Assembly: GCA_020718845.1 (NCBI GenBank)
Contig: DYRG01000002.1
Location: 62,001 to 126,000 of the forward strand
DNA: 64,000 nt
Reading direction: 5' to 3'
DNA from: Thiomargarita sp.
Lineage (GTDB): Bacteria > Pseudomonadota > Gammaproteobacteria > Beggiatoales > Beggiatoaceae
The position numbers and the translations under genes were made by a program. Below are positions 8,316-15,977 of the stretch, in pieces; position 1 is the stretch's first letter, and every line of letters starts with the position of its first letter. The notes beneath the pieces are model-generated. The model made no database searches, was not told where the DNA came from, and saw only the letters and a program-made list of their open reading frames with translations.

Positions 8316-8630
8316 CTAAACAACAGCTTGTTCAAGCATTTGTTTTAATTCACCTTTTTGATGTAATTCTAAGGTAATATCGCAACCGCCAATTAATTCA
8401 CCTTTCACATAAATTTGAGGAAAAGTGGGCCAATTTGCAAAGCGCGGAAGATTTACAAGAATTTCCTCATCCGCCAACACATTCACATACGCGAAAGGAA
8501 TGCCGCACGCTTGCAATGCTTGCGCCGCACGAGATGAAAAACCACATTGTGGCATTTTGGGCGTGCCTTTCATATAAATAATAACTGGATTTGCGGTGAC
8601 TTGTTCTTTAATGCGTTCTAAAATATCCAT
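8316..8630 (-). CDS. grxD: Monothiol glutaredoxin Grx4
   Basis: A 104-aa monothiol glutaredoxin with active site CGFS at residues 29-32, preceded by KGTPKMPQ. Also seen are the glutathione-binding WPTFPQIYVKGELIGGCDI segment features (cis-Pro after Thr, GG-D). Such proteins bind a glutathione-ligated [2Fe-2S] cluster as dimers and pass clusters to target proteins in the cytoplasm. It is followed 23 nt upstream on the same strand by an acyltransferase gene. Confidence 0.96.
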   Translation of the reverse strand: MDILERIKEQVTANPVIIYMKGTPKMPQCGFSSRAAQALQACGIPFAYVNVLADEEILVNLPRFANWPTFPQIYVKGELIGGCDITLELHQKGELKQMLEQAVV

Positions 8631-8653
8631 TGTGAAAATTCCTCAAAGTTAAA

Positions 8654-9298
8654 TTAAAGAAACAACTTGCCCTTTTTCTCAAGTTGTCGGGTAAAACGAT
8701 TGAATAAACGTTGCAAACGAATTAATAAGGTTTGCGATGAAAATTTATATCGACAAACAAAGACTTGCGCAGACATTGGAATCGGAAAATGACTTCCTTT
8801 TGGCATTGATTTTCCTAACCCATACAATAAAATCGGAATGATTGGAACAGTTGGATGTTTTGCCGCGAGTTTTGAAATGCCAGACTTAAACTCCGACAAA
8901 CGCTCGGGTTCTCCACGAGTTCCTTCAGGAAAAAAGATCACTTTTTCTCCCCGTTGCAATGCTTCATTGACTTTTTCAAGCGGATCAAGTTGCTCATCTC
9001 GATGATCTTTGCGACGTTCTAACGCTATGATTCCAATCACATTTTCTGCAAACCATTTCATAAATCCATTTCGATAAAAATAATCCGCCGCCGCAACAGG
9101 TCGAGGTAAATTATCTAATGAAAACAAGCCCATAATCACTAATGTATCCAAATGACTGTTATGATTTGCAATGATGATCGCCGCGCCAGAAATGGGTAAT
9201 CTTTCTCGATGTCGCACCACCGTTCCTAACAAAATCCACAACAACGCTCGCACCACTAAAAAGAAAATTCTACGAGCGAAAAAATTGAGGATTTTCAT
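8654..9298 (-). CDS. Lysophospholipid acyltransferase (PlsC family)
   Basis: A 214-aa membrane-associated acyltransferase of the PlsC/1-acylglycerol-3-phosphate acyltransferase family. Seen: an N-terminal hydrophobic helix (about 10-30), the HX4D catalytic motif in ANHNSHLDT (about 46-51), and the FFPEGTRG motif near 122-129, followed by FKSGISKLA. It would acylate the sn-2 position of lysophosphatidate or a related lysolipid. It lies in line with dnaJ upstream (5-nt gap) and grxD downstream. Whether it is the main PlsC or an accessory enzyme cannot be decided from the window. Confidence 0.88.
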   Translation of the reverse strand: MKILNFFARRIFFLVVRALLWILLGTVVRHRERLPISGAAIIIANHNSHLDTLVIMGLFSLDNLPRPVAAADYFYRNGFMKWFAENVIGIIALERRKDHRDEQLDPLEKVNEALQRGEKVIFFPEGTRGEPERLSEFKSGISKLAAKHPTVPIIPILLYGLGKSMPKGSHFPIPMSAQVFVCRYKFSSQTLLIRLQRLFNRFTRQLEKKGKLFL

Positions 9299-9302
9299 AA
9301 AG

Positions 9303-10433
9303 TTAAGATTTCAAGTTCTCAAAAAAATCTTTGACACTTTCTAACCACGATTTGGTTTTTGGATGATGCGGCATTCCACTGTCTTTCATGGTTTGTGAGA
9401 ATTGACGTAACAACTCTTTTTGCTGCGAATTTAATTTCACCGGTGTTTCAACGACCACTCGACAATGCAAATCCCCAATCGGACCGCCGCGCACGGGTTT
9501 GATGCCTTTCCCTTTGACTCTAAAGACTTTTCCGCTTTGGGTTTCGCTCGGAATGCTCAATAAAACTTTCCCATTTAAAGTAGGGACTTCCAATTCGCCA
9601 CCCAACGCCGCCGTTACAATATCGATCGGCACTTCGCAAAACAAATGGTTGTCTTCGCGGCTGAAAAAAGTATGAGGTTTTACATGGACTTGTACATATA
9701 AATCGCCAGCGGGTCCACCATTTCCACCCGGTTCACCTTCATTTTGTAAGCGAATCCGATCACCATTATCCACGCCCGCGGGAATTTTGACGGATAAGGT
9801 TTTGTGCTCGGCAACTCGCCCTTCGCCGCGACACGACGGGCACGGATCACGAATAATCGCCCCTGAACCGTGACAGGTCGGGCAGGCTTGTTGAATTGAG
9901 AAAAAGCCTTTTTGCATTCGAACTTGTCCAGCACCGCCGCAAGTATTGCAAGTTGTTGGTTTTGTTCCACTTTTTGCACCCGTTCCGCTACAAGCTAAAC
10001 AAGTAACGTGCGTCGGAATGCGGATTTTGACTTCTGTCCCGTTCACGGCTTGTTCGAGGGTTAATTGCAAATCGTAACGTAAATCTGCGCCTCGATAGAC
10101 TCGGTTGCGATTTCCACCGCCTCCGCCGCCGAACATATCGCCGAACACGCTTTCGAAAATATCTCCAAATCCGCTGAAACCTGCGTCTCCGCCGCCGCCC
10201 ATATTGCCTTCAACGCCCGCGTGACCAAATTGATCATAAGCAGCACGTTTTTGTTCGTCGCTCAAAATTTCATAGGCTTCTTTGGCTTCTTTGAATTGAT
10301 TCTCGGCTTCTGCATCGCCCTGATTGCGGTCGGGATGATATTTCATTGCCAAACGACGATAGGATTTTTTAATCTCCGCTTCGCTCGCGTTTCTCGGTAC
10401 ACCTAATACTTCGTAATAATCACGTTTTGCCAT
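9303..10433 (-). CDS. dnaJ: Chaperone DnaJ (Hsp40)
   Basis: Full-length DnaJ (376 aa), the co-chaperone that stimulates DnaK ATPase activity. Domains: J domain with HPD at residues 33-35, a Gly/Phe-rich linker (about 75-115), four zinc-finger repeats ([32 protein letters not shown]) between about 145 and 215, and the C-terminal substrate-binding domain. All four CXXCXGXG repeats are intact. The order grpE-dnaK-dnaJ is kept on one strand, but about 1.3 kb of other genes sits between dnaK and dnaJ. No sigma-32 promoter was found directly upstream of dnaJ. Confidence 0.98.
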   Translation of the reverse strand: MAKRDYYEVLGVPRNASEAEIKKSYRRLAMKYHPDRNQGDAEAENQFKEAKEAYEILSDEQKRAAYDQFGHAGVEGNMGGGGDAGFSGFGDIFESVFGDMFGGGGGGNRNRVYRGADLRYDLQLTLEQAVNGTEVKIRIPTHVTCLACSGTGAKSGTKPTTCNTCGGAGQVRMQKGFFSIQQACPTCHGSGAIIRDPCPSCRGEGRVAEHKTLSVKIPAGVDNGDRIRLQNEGEPGGNGGPAGDLYVQVHVKPHTFFSREDNHLFCEVPIDIVTAALGGELEVPTLNGKVLLSIPSETQSGKVFRVKGKGIKPVRGGPIGDLHCRVVVETPVKLNSQQKELLRQFSQTMKDSGMPHHPKTKSWLESVKDFFENLKS

Positions 10434-10454
10434 TTTTATCTAATCCAAATTTTA

Positions 10455-11186
10455 TTAAATAATTATCGTTGCTTCTTTTAATCGTTCAAAGAATTTCTGA
10501 GTTTTAATTTGCTCATCAACTGTGTAATGTTTTCCCCAATTATTTTGTTTATTAACTTCACTCAATCTTTCTTTACATTGTCGACTTCTGGTTAATAGAT
10601 AATCTAAACTCAAAACTTTATAATGTAATAATTTCAAATCGCCAGAGGATTCATATAATTTAATTTCACCCGTCGGTTCACAAGAATGCGCACCCGCAGA
10701 ATAATTTATTTCTTCAATTTTATTTGGATTAAATATTGCGGATTTAGATGAGGCTTCTTGAGGAATACCTCTTTTTAGTTCATCATAAATCATTCCTTTT
10801 GTCGTCGGTAACTTCTCACTCACCATTAAATAACCTTTTGGTTTGCAAAGTGTAATACCTTTTGAGTATTTTTTCTTTAAAAAATCATATAAATCAAGAT
10901 GATATATAAATTCATCAGTATCAACAACAATTACCCAATCAGCTCTACCTCGAGAATCTTTCCAACAATTATTTTTTATATCAAGATACAAATCATCTCT
11001 AATTTGATTATTAGAGTCATAAACTCTAATTTCTACCTTTGGATGGGTTTTTAAAATATTTAAAGAACTATCAGTTGACATATTATCATAAACAATAATT
11101 TTATCAGCGATAGTTTCATAATGCTTTAAAAAATAAGGCAAAATAATTTCTTCATTCCAACACAAAGTATAAACATGAATTTTCAT
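10455..11186 (-). CDS. Glycosyltransferase family 2-like protein
   Basis: A 243-aa protein of the Glyco_tranf_2_4 type. Seen: the N-terminal strand with CWNEE, the KIIVYDNMSTDSS motif, and a DXD-like metal site in VVDTDEF at about residues 88-95. The remainder is consistent with small sugar transferases that act on polysaccharide or protein acceptors in the cytoplasm; the substrate is not predictable. Together with the brnTA remnant it separates dnaK from dnaJ. Its coding sequence looks more AT-rich than the flanking chaperone genes, which suggests an acquired insert. Confidence 0.8.
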   Translation of the reverse strand: MKIHVYTLCWNEEIILPYFLKHYETIADKIIVYDNMSTDSSLNILKTHPKVEIRVYDSNNQIRDDLYLDIKNNCWKDSRGRADWVIVVDTDEFIYHLDLYDFLKKKYSKGITLCKPKGYLMVSEKLPTTKGMIYDELKRGIPQEASSKSAIFNPNKIEEINYSAGAHSCEPTGEIKLYESSGDLKLLHYKVLSLDYLLTRSRQCKERLSEVNKQNNWGKHYTVDEQIKTQKFFERLKEATIII

Positions 11187-11196
11187 AAAAAATTCC

Positions 11197-11460
11197 TTAA
11201 ATTGGGTGAGTTTTAATCCATTGTTCTAAAGCATCACTCATTTGTAATTGCCAATTTTTTCCAAATGCTTTGAAATATTGGATAATTTCTTTAGGTAATT
11301 CAATTTCAATGGGTACAATCTCAACGCCAGCTCTTTTATAACTTGCTCGTTCAAACATTTCATCGGTTAATTCAGGCAATTCATCATATTCTTCTTGTGA
11401 GATAATATGCGCATCAACTTTCGCTAAATCGCTGCCGATATTTATTAAATTCCCGTTCAT
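11197..11460 (-). CDS. brnA: BrnA-family antitoxin
   Basis: An 87-aa BrnA antitoxin. The signature ELPELTDEMFERA lies at about residues 27-39. The C-terminal ribbon-helix-helix region (IEIELPKEIIQYFKAFGKNWQ...) fits dimerisation and operator binding. BrnA neutralises BrnT, a RelE-like RNase, and represses the operon. The gene is intact and overlaps the 3' part of the upstream toxin frame by about 47 nt. Because the toxin gene is frameshifted, this antitoxin may be an orphan. Confidence 0.85.
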   Translation of the reverse strand: MNGNLINIGSDLAKVDAHIISQEEYDELPELTDEMFERASYKRAGVEIVPIEIELPKEIIQYFKAFGKNWQLQMSDALEQWIKTHPI

Positions 11461-11682
11461 TTGCTTTCCTCATTGAAAAAATATGGCGAATTTCACCGCG
11501 TTGCACATATCCAATAATTACCATTCTTTTTTTCAAAAAACCAACACAGATTATTCGTTGCTCTCCATAATCTTGACGAATATCCTCAAATTCATAGTAA
11601 ATACAAATAAAGCATCATTAAAATCTAATCCTCTTTCTTTCAATGTTTTATTACGCTTATTTTGATCAAAATTAATTACCAT
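11414..11682 (-). pseudogene. brnT: BrnT-family toxin gene, frameshifted
   Basis: Reading the minus strand from the ATG at 11682 gives MVINFDQNKRNKTLKERGLDFNDALFVF, the usual BrnT N-terminus, which then runs into a TAA at 11551-11553. From about 11598, a different frame continues with the BrnT C-terminal half: YEFEDIRQDYGEQR, then IRHIFSMRKANERE, ending at a TGA at 11414. The two halves together cover the whole family, minus a few residues at the junction, so a small deletion has shifted the frame. The catalytic half is no longer translated from the start codon. I see no slippery heptamer that would suggest programmed frameshifting. A sequencing or assembly error is the main alternative. Confidence 0.8.
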
Positions 11683-11711
11683 TTTTTACAAAACTGCGCT
11701 ACTAATTAAAG

Positions 11712-11752
11712 AAAAAATTTGATATTCCCAGAAATAACGCTGAGAATACCAA
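11712..11752 (-). terminator. Terminator of dnaK
   Basis: On the minus strand, a long imperfect stem (TTGGTATTC-CAG paired with CTG-GAATATCAA, one wobble and one mismatch) is followed by a T6 run. It lies just after the dnaK stop and separates the grpE-dnaK unit from the brnTA/glycosyltransferase insert. Confidence 0.75.
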
Positions 11753-11775
11753 ATCCTATATTTTAAGAAAAGAAA

Positions 11776-13728
11776 TTATTTCTTTTCTTTGATTTCTTCG
11801 AACTCAGCGTCGACGACATCGTCTTTTTTCTTACCGCTTGCATTAGGATTTTGAGCGGCTTGCGCAGCATCGGTGAAACCAGCGGTTGGATCAACGCCCG
11901 CCGCACCACCTGCTTGGCTGTACATTTTCTCTGCTAATTTACTTGAAACTTCAGTTAAAGCCTTCGTTTTGTTTTCAATGGCTTCTTTGTCATCGCTTTG
12001 TAAAACGTCTTTGAGCGCTTTAACGGCGGTTTCAATGCTAGATTTCTCGGACGCATCAATTTTATCGCCCATTTCCTCTAACATTTTCTCAACCGAATGA
12101 ACCATATTATCGGCTTGGTTTCTCGCAGTAATTAAATCGTGGAATTTCTTATCTTCTGCTGCGTGAAGTTCTGCGTCTTTGACCATGTTTTTGATTTCAT
12201 CTTCACTCAAACCACTTGATGCCGTAATTCTAATCGATTGTTCTTTACCGGTTGCTTTGTCTTTTGCAGAAACGTGTAAAATACCATTTGCATCAATGTC
12301 AAAAGTCACTTCAACTTGAGGAACTCCTCGACGCGCAGGAGGAATGCCCATCAAATCAAATTTACCTAATGATTTATTTGCAGAAGCCATTTCACGCTCA
12401 CCTTGTAAAACGTGAACTGTAACAGCATTTTGATTATCTTCTGCGGTAGAAAAAGTTTGCGATTGTTTAGTTGGAATTGTGGTGTTTTTGGTAATTAATT
12501 TGGTCATGACTCCGCCTAAGGTTTCAATACCCAAAGAAAGCGGTGTAACGTCTAATAATAACACGTCTTTAACTTGACCTGATAAAACCCCACCTTGAAT
12601 CGCTGCGCCGACTGCCACTGCTTCGTCTGGATTCACGTCTTTTCTTGGTTCTTTTCCAAACAATTTTGCAACCATTTCTTGGACTTTTGGCATCCGAGAT
12701 TGACCGCCCACTAAAATCACTTCATCAATCTCAGACGTGCTTAAACCCGCGTCTTTTAACGCCATTTTACAAGGAGCAATGGTTCTTTCAACTAACTCTT
12801 CCACTAAAGATTCAAACTTCGCACGAGTAATCTTTAAATTCAAATGCTTAGGACCACTTGCATCGGCGGTGATGTAAGGTAAGTTGATTTCAGTTTGTTG
12901 GCTTGAAGAAAGCTCAATTTTGGCTTTTTCAGCAGCTTCTTTCAAACGTTGTAATGCTAACGGATCATTATGTAAATCAACACTAGAATCTTTCTTAAAT
13001 TCTGCGGTGAGATAATCAATCAAACGCGCATCAAAATCTTCACCCCCTAAAAATGTATCACCATTGGTAGAAAGCACTTCAAATTGATGTTCACCGTCGA
13101 CTTCCGCAATTTCAATGATTGAAATATCGAATGTTCCACCGCCCAAATCATAAACTGCGATTTTAGAATCACCGCGTTTTTTATCCATTCCATACGCTAA
13201 GGCTGCGGCGGTTGGTTCATTGATAATTCTTTTAACATCTAAACCTGCAATTCTTCCCGCATCTTTAGTGGCTTGACGTTGAGAATCATTAAAATAAGCT
13301 GGGACAGTAATGACTGCTTCTGTGACTTCTTCGCCTAAGTAATCTTCGGCGGTTTTCTTCATTTTCATTAACACGCGAGCGGCGATTTCTGGGGGAGCCA
13401 TTTTCTTCCCATTTGCTTCAACCCACGCATCGCCATTATCCGCGCCGACAATGTTATAAGGAACCATTTTAATATCGCGTTGAACTACGTCATCTTTGAA
13501 ACGACGACCAATCAAACGTTTCACTGCAAATAAAGTATTTTTAGGATTAGTAACGGCTTGGCGTTTAGCGGATTGACCGACCAAGATTTCGCCATCATTC
13601 GCAAATGCAACCACAGATGGGGTAGTGCGAGTGCCTTCGCTGTTTTCGATGACGCGAGGTTTGCCGCCTTCCATGATCGCCACGCAAGAATTGGTTGTGC
13701 CCAAATCGATACCGATAATTTTTGACAT
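11776..13728 (-). CDS. dnaK: Chaperone DnaK (Hsp70)
   Basis: Complete DnaK of 650 aa. ATPase-domain motifs: [14 protein letters not shown] (start), [14 protein letters not shown], and [14 protein letters not shown]. The linker [15 protein letters not shown] leads into the peptide-binding domain, then the helical lid and an acidic tail ending in VVDAEFEEI. The frame is open to 13758, but [12 protein letters not shown] with AGAGGA upstream fixes the start at 13728. A sigma-32-type promoter sits right behind the grpE stop, so dnaK can be transcribed alone as well as with grpE. Confidence 0.98.
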   Translation of the reverse strand: MSKIIGIDLGTTNSCVAIMEGGKPRVIENSEGTRTTPSVVAFANDGEILVGQSAKRQAVTNPKNTLFAVKRLIGRRFKDDVVQRDIKMVPYNIVGADNGDAWVEANGKKMAPPEIAARVLMKMKKTAEDYLGEEVTEAVITVPAYFNDSQRQATKDAGRIAGLDVKRIINEPTAAALAYGMDKKRGDSKIAVYDLGGGTFDISIIEIAEVDGEHQFEVLSTNGDTFLGGEDFDARLIDYLTAEFKKDSSVDLHNDPLALQRLKEAAEKAKIELSSSQQTEINLPYITADASGPKHLNLKITRAKFESLVEELVERTIAPCKMALKDAGLSTSEIDEVILVGGQSRMPKVQEMVAKLFGKEPRKDVNPDEAVAVGAAIQGGVLSGQVKDVLLLDVTPLSLGIETLGGVMTKLITKNTTIPTKQSQTFSTAEDNQNAVTVHVLQGEREMASANKSLGKFDLMGIPPARRGVPQVEVTFDIDANGILHVSAKDKATGKEQSIRITASSGLSEDEIKNMVKDAELHAAEDKKFHDLITARNQADNMVHSVEKMLEEMGDKIDASEKSSIETAVKALKDVLQSDDKEAIENKTKALTEVSSKLAEKMYSQAGGAAGVDPTAGFTDAAQAAQNPNASGKKKDDVVDAEFEEIKEKK

Positions 13729-13779
13729 AGTAAAGAATCCTCTTTTTAAGTTTTTCAAATAAGTTTGTTGGTGAGGTTA

Positions 13780-13806
13780 AGTTGGGGTGTACAAATGTTT
13801 TTCAAG
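13780..13806 (-). promoter_or_regulatory. Sigma-32 heat-shock promoter of dnaK
   Basis: On the minus strand CTTGAAA (13800-13806) is followed after 12 bp by CCCCAACT (13780-13787). This is close to the RpoH consensus CTTGAAA-N11-16-CCCCATNT. It starts at the base after the grpE stop codon and lies about 50 bp before the dnaK start. Confidence 0.75.
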
Positions 13807-14412
13807 CTATTCCATTGCCTTGGCGATAATCACGCGAGCGGGTCGCAACAAACGCCCATTGAGCAGATAACCTTTTTGTTGAACAAAGAGCACAGTGCCC
13901 GCTTCTTGAGTGTTGACGGGCTGCATGGCGAGGGCTTCGTGGAATTCTGGATTAAATTTCTCGCCTTCGGGATTGATGGTTTGCACGCCGAATTTATCTA
14001 AAACCCCGCTTAACATCTTATAAATCAACGCACTACCTTCACGCAACGCATTCATATCAGCATTTTCTTTTTGAGCGGCGGCTTGTTCCATTTCCATTGA
14101 ATCACAGACGGGCAATAATTCATTTGCAATGTTTTTCAAAGCAAACTTATGCGCGTCTTCAACGTCACGTTGTAAGCGTTTGCGAGTATTTTCCATCTCC
14201 GCTTGTTGACGTACAAAACGGTCTTTATAATCAGCGACTTGGAATTGTAATTGAGCGAGTTCTTGTTGTAATTGTTCAATCAAAATGCTTTGATCATTTT
14301 CTTCTGACATTTCAACAATATCTTCGATGGGGGCGGTTTCAGAAATAACCTCTTGATCAACGATTTCAACGACGGGCTGTTCTTCAACGGGGGGATTGGT
14401 TTGTTCGGTCAT
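13807..14412 (-). CDS. grpE: Nucleotide exchange factor GrpE
   Basis: GrpE (201 aa) releases ADP from DnaK. Seen: an acidic, low-complexity N-terminus (residues 1-45), a long coiled-coil (about 50-100, QLQQELAQLQFQVADYKDRF...), and the conserved core with NELLPVCDSME, the GVQTINPEGEKFNPEFHEAL segment features, and the C-terminal beta domain GYLLNGRLLRPARVIIA. GGAG precedes the ATG. It is first in a unit with dnaK and starts behind a clear sigma-32 promoter. Confidence 0.97.
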   Translation of the reverse strand: MTEQTNPPVEEQPVVEIVDQEVISETAPIEDIVEMSEENDQSILIEQLQQELAQLQFQVADYKDRFVRQQAEMENTRKRLQRDVEDAHKFALKNIANELLPVCDSMEMEQAAAQKENADMNALREGSALIYKMLSGVLDKFGVQTINPEGEKFNPEFHEALAMQPVNTQEAGTVLFVQQKGYLLNGRLLRPARVIIAKAME

Positions 14413-14445
14413 GGTAACTCCTCTGTAAGCGATTGTGCGCTAAAA

Positions 14446-14473
14446 CAATGGGGCTTTTTTAATCCCATTCAAG
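14446..14473 (-). promoter_or_regulatory. Sigma-32 heat-shock promoter of grpE
   Basis: On the minus strand CTTGAAT (14467-14473) is separated by 13 bp from CCCCATTG (14446-14453), a near-perfect RpoH promoter about 35 bp upstream of the grpE start. Confidence 0.8.
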
Positions 14474-14554
14474 AGCTTATTTATTTTTTAGTTATAAGAT
14501 GTTACAATATTCTGCGTAAGAATTTCATTCAATAACTAATGGGTCACTATTATC

Positions 14555-15610
14555 ATGAAGAACGCTGAAAATTTTGGTATTTTAGCCTCTATGTCTTGGA
14601 ATAGCACTGGCTGGGAAGGAGAACCAACCAATGAAGATTTAAAAAACTCAGGATACAGCTATGTTCAAGATGAACAAAATATGTACGAAAGCGTTACTTT
14701 TGGACATAATAAACTCTCATTGGAAGATGGGGACTATTACATAGGTTATTCACCAGTCCTTTTCCGCTTACCAGATGCCAATAAATCAAGAAATGTAAAG
14801 ATTATTTTTTTATTTAGTACCAATAAAAATGAAAGCAAAAAATATATTGTTGGATTTTATGGATTTCCTGAATTTGGATGGTCTAAGCGTTACGCTGAAG
14901 AAGAAATATATAAAAAATACATAGATGGTAACATTAAATCACATGTTAATCATATTATCCGTCTTAATAATTATGTTGAGATAAGTGATCAAATTATTGA
15001 AGAAAAAAATTTTCTACCACCAACTAAAAAACTAGGCAAACAAGGTTTTAATTATCTAGATAAAGGTAATGTTAAAAATATCTTGAAAGTGATTTATGAT
15101 CAAAATAAAAAAGATGAAAAACTAAAAAAATTTTTACATGATCATAAAGATATTTTTGAGGTGCAGATTGCTGATGAAATAAAAGAAATACTCTCTGATG
15201 AAAAAATACAGCAAAAATCTAATGATATTAAAGGGATTAATGAACTAGAAAATATAATGATAGATTTATCCTCACCAATAGTGAAAGAAAGAGTTTCAAA
15301 ATATATTGAGCGTGGAGCTATTGCAAATAAAATAAAAAAATTAACAAATTATAAATGTTTAATTTGTTCAAAAATGGGTGAAACTCCGTATTCTTTTAGG
15401 AAAAAAGATGGTGAATACTATATAGAAACACATCACGTTATTCCCGTTTCAGAAAAAGGCTCTCTAGGCATAGCTAACTTAATTACGCTCTGCGCTAATC
15501 ATCATAGACAAATGCATTATGGAAACGTGGAATTACTTGAAGATACTGAAAAATATTTCAAATTTAAAATTGATGGAAAGCAAATTATCATAGAGAAAAT
15601 AAAATTATAG
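14555..15610 (+). CDS. HNH endonuclease with unassigned N-terminal domain
   Basis: A 351-aa protein. The C-terminal domain (about 262-325) is an HNH nuclease of the McrA-like kind: CLIC at 268-271, the catalytic THHVIP at about 292-297, Asn in ANLITLC, and NHHRQMH at about 315-321, with paired cysteines for zinc. The first roughly 160 residues (WNSTGWEGEP..., YYIGYSP, KYIVGFYGFPEFGW) form a beta-rich domain I cannot name. By position it could be a substrate reader, as in modification-dependent restriction enzymes; that is inference. A lysine-rich helical linker joins the two. The gene is very AT-rich, divergent from grpE, and has no methyltransferase nearby. Confidence 0.75.
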   Translation: MKNAENFGILASMSWNSTGWEGEPTNEDLKNSGYSYVQDEQNMYESVTFGHNKLSLEDGDYYIGYSPVLFRLPDANKSRNVKIIFLFSTNKNESKKYIVGFYGFPEFGWSKRYAEEEIYKKYIDGNIKSHVNHIIRLNNYVEISDQIIEEKNFLPPTKKLGKQGFNYLDKGNVKNILKVIYDQNKKDEKLKKFLHDHKDIFEVQIADEIKEILSDEKIQQKSNDIKGINELENIMIDLSSPIVKERVSKYIERGAIANKIKKLTNYKCLICSKMGETPYSFRKKDGEYYIETHHVIPVSEKGSLGIANLITLCANHHRQMHYGNVELLEDTEKYFKFKIDGKQIIIEKIKL

Positions 15611-15668
15611 TTGCATTTTTTATTTATAAACTGCATCATTTTAACCTCTTGATTAAAAAGACAATTTT

Positions 15669-15875
15669 ATGCTAATCATCCACAAACAAGACATCGGCAA
15701 TTTGCTTTTGTTTGATTATCTTTCCTCATTGCATACGGTACGCGAGAAACTACGTTTATTAGAAACTAAATATCATAGTTCGTGGGAAGTATTTGTCGAT
15801 CATCTTCACGCTAGTCATGAAGAAAATATGCAACAATGGGATGATTACATTGAGTGGAAAGCCTATTTAAGATAA
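15669..15875 (+). CDS. Small hypothetical protein, possible antitoxin-like
   Basis: A 68-aa protein: a hydrophobic start (LLLFDYLSSL), a charged helix (REKLRLLETKY) and an end rich in aromatic residues, WDDYIEWKAYLR. I recall similar short proteins with the DDYIEWKAY ending as frequent, often TA-associated, hypothetical proteins that usually run on for another 15-30 residues. This copy stops right after the motif and may be shortened. No toxin gene follows: the next 100 bp carries no convincing frame. The GTG/ATG context is weak. Function unknown. Confidence 0.5.
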   Translation: MLIIHKQDIGNLLLFDYLSSLHTVREKLRLLETKYHSSWEVFVDHLHASHEENMQQWDDYIEWKAYLR

Positions 15876-15884
15876 TGGTGCATT

Positions 15885-15955
15885 TAGTGGGCGATGGTCT
15901 TTGTATTTCAAGAAATTAGAACAATATTTCACTCTATAGTGCACCACTAAAATAA
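15885..15955. repeat. Short inverted repeat after the 68-aa gene
   Basis: TTTAGTGG (from about 15885) recurs inverted as CCACTAAA (to about 15955), and GGTGCA / TGCACC overlap the same ends. The two arms enclose about 55 bp of non-coding AT-rich DNA. It could be a remnant of a small mobile palindrome; no T run supports a terminator. Confidence 0.3.
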
Positions 15956-15977
15956 CCAATTGCAGCATAGTAAGGGG

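Noticed and set aside
11545-11605. Programmed ribosomal frameshift in brnT
   Set aside because: There is no slippery heptamer or stable downstream stem at the junction, and residues appear to be missing there, so a deletion is more likely.
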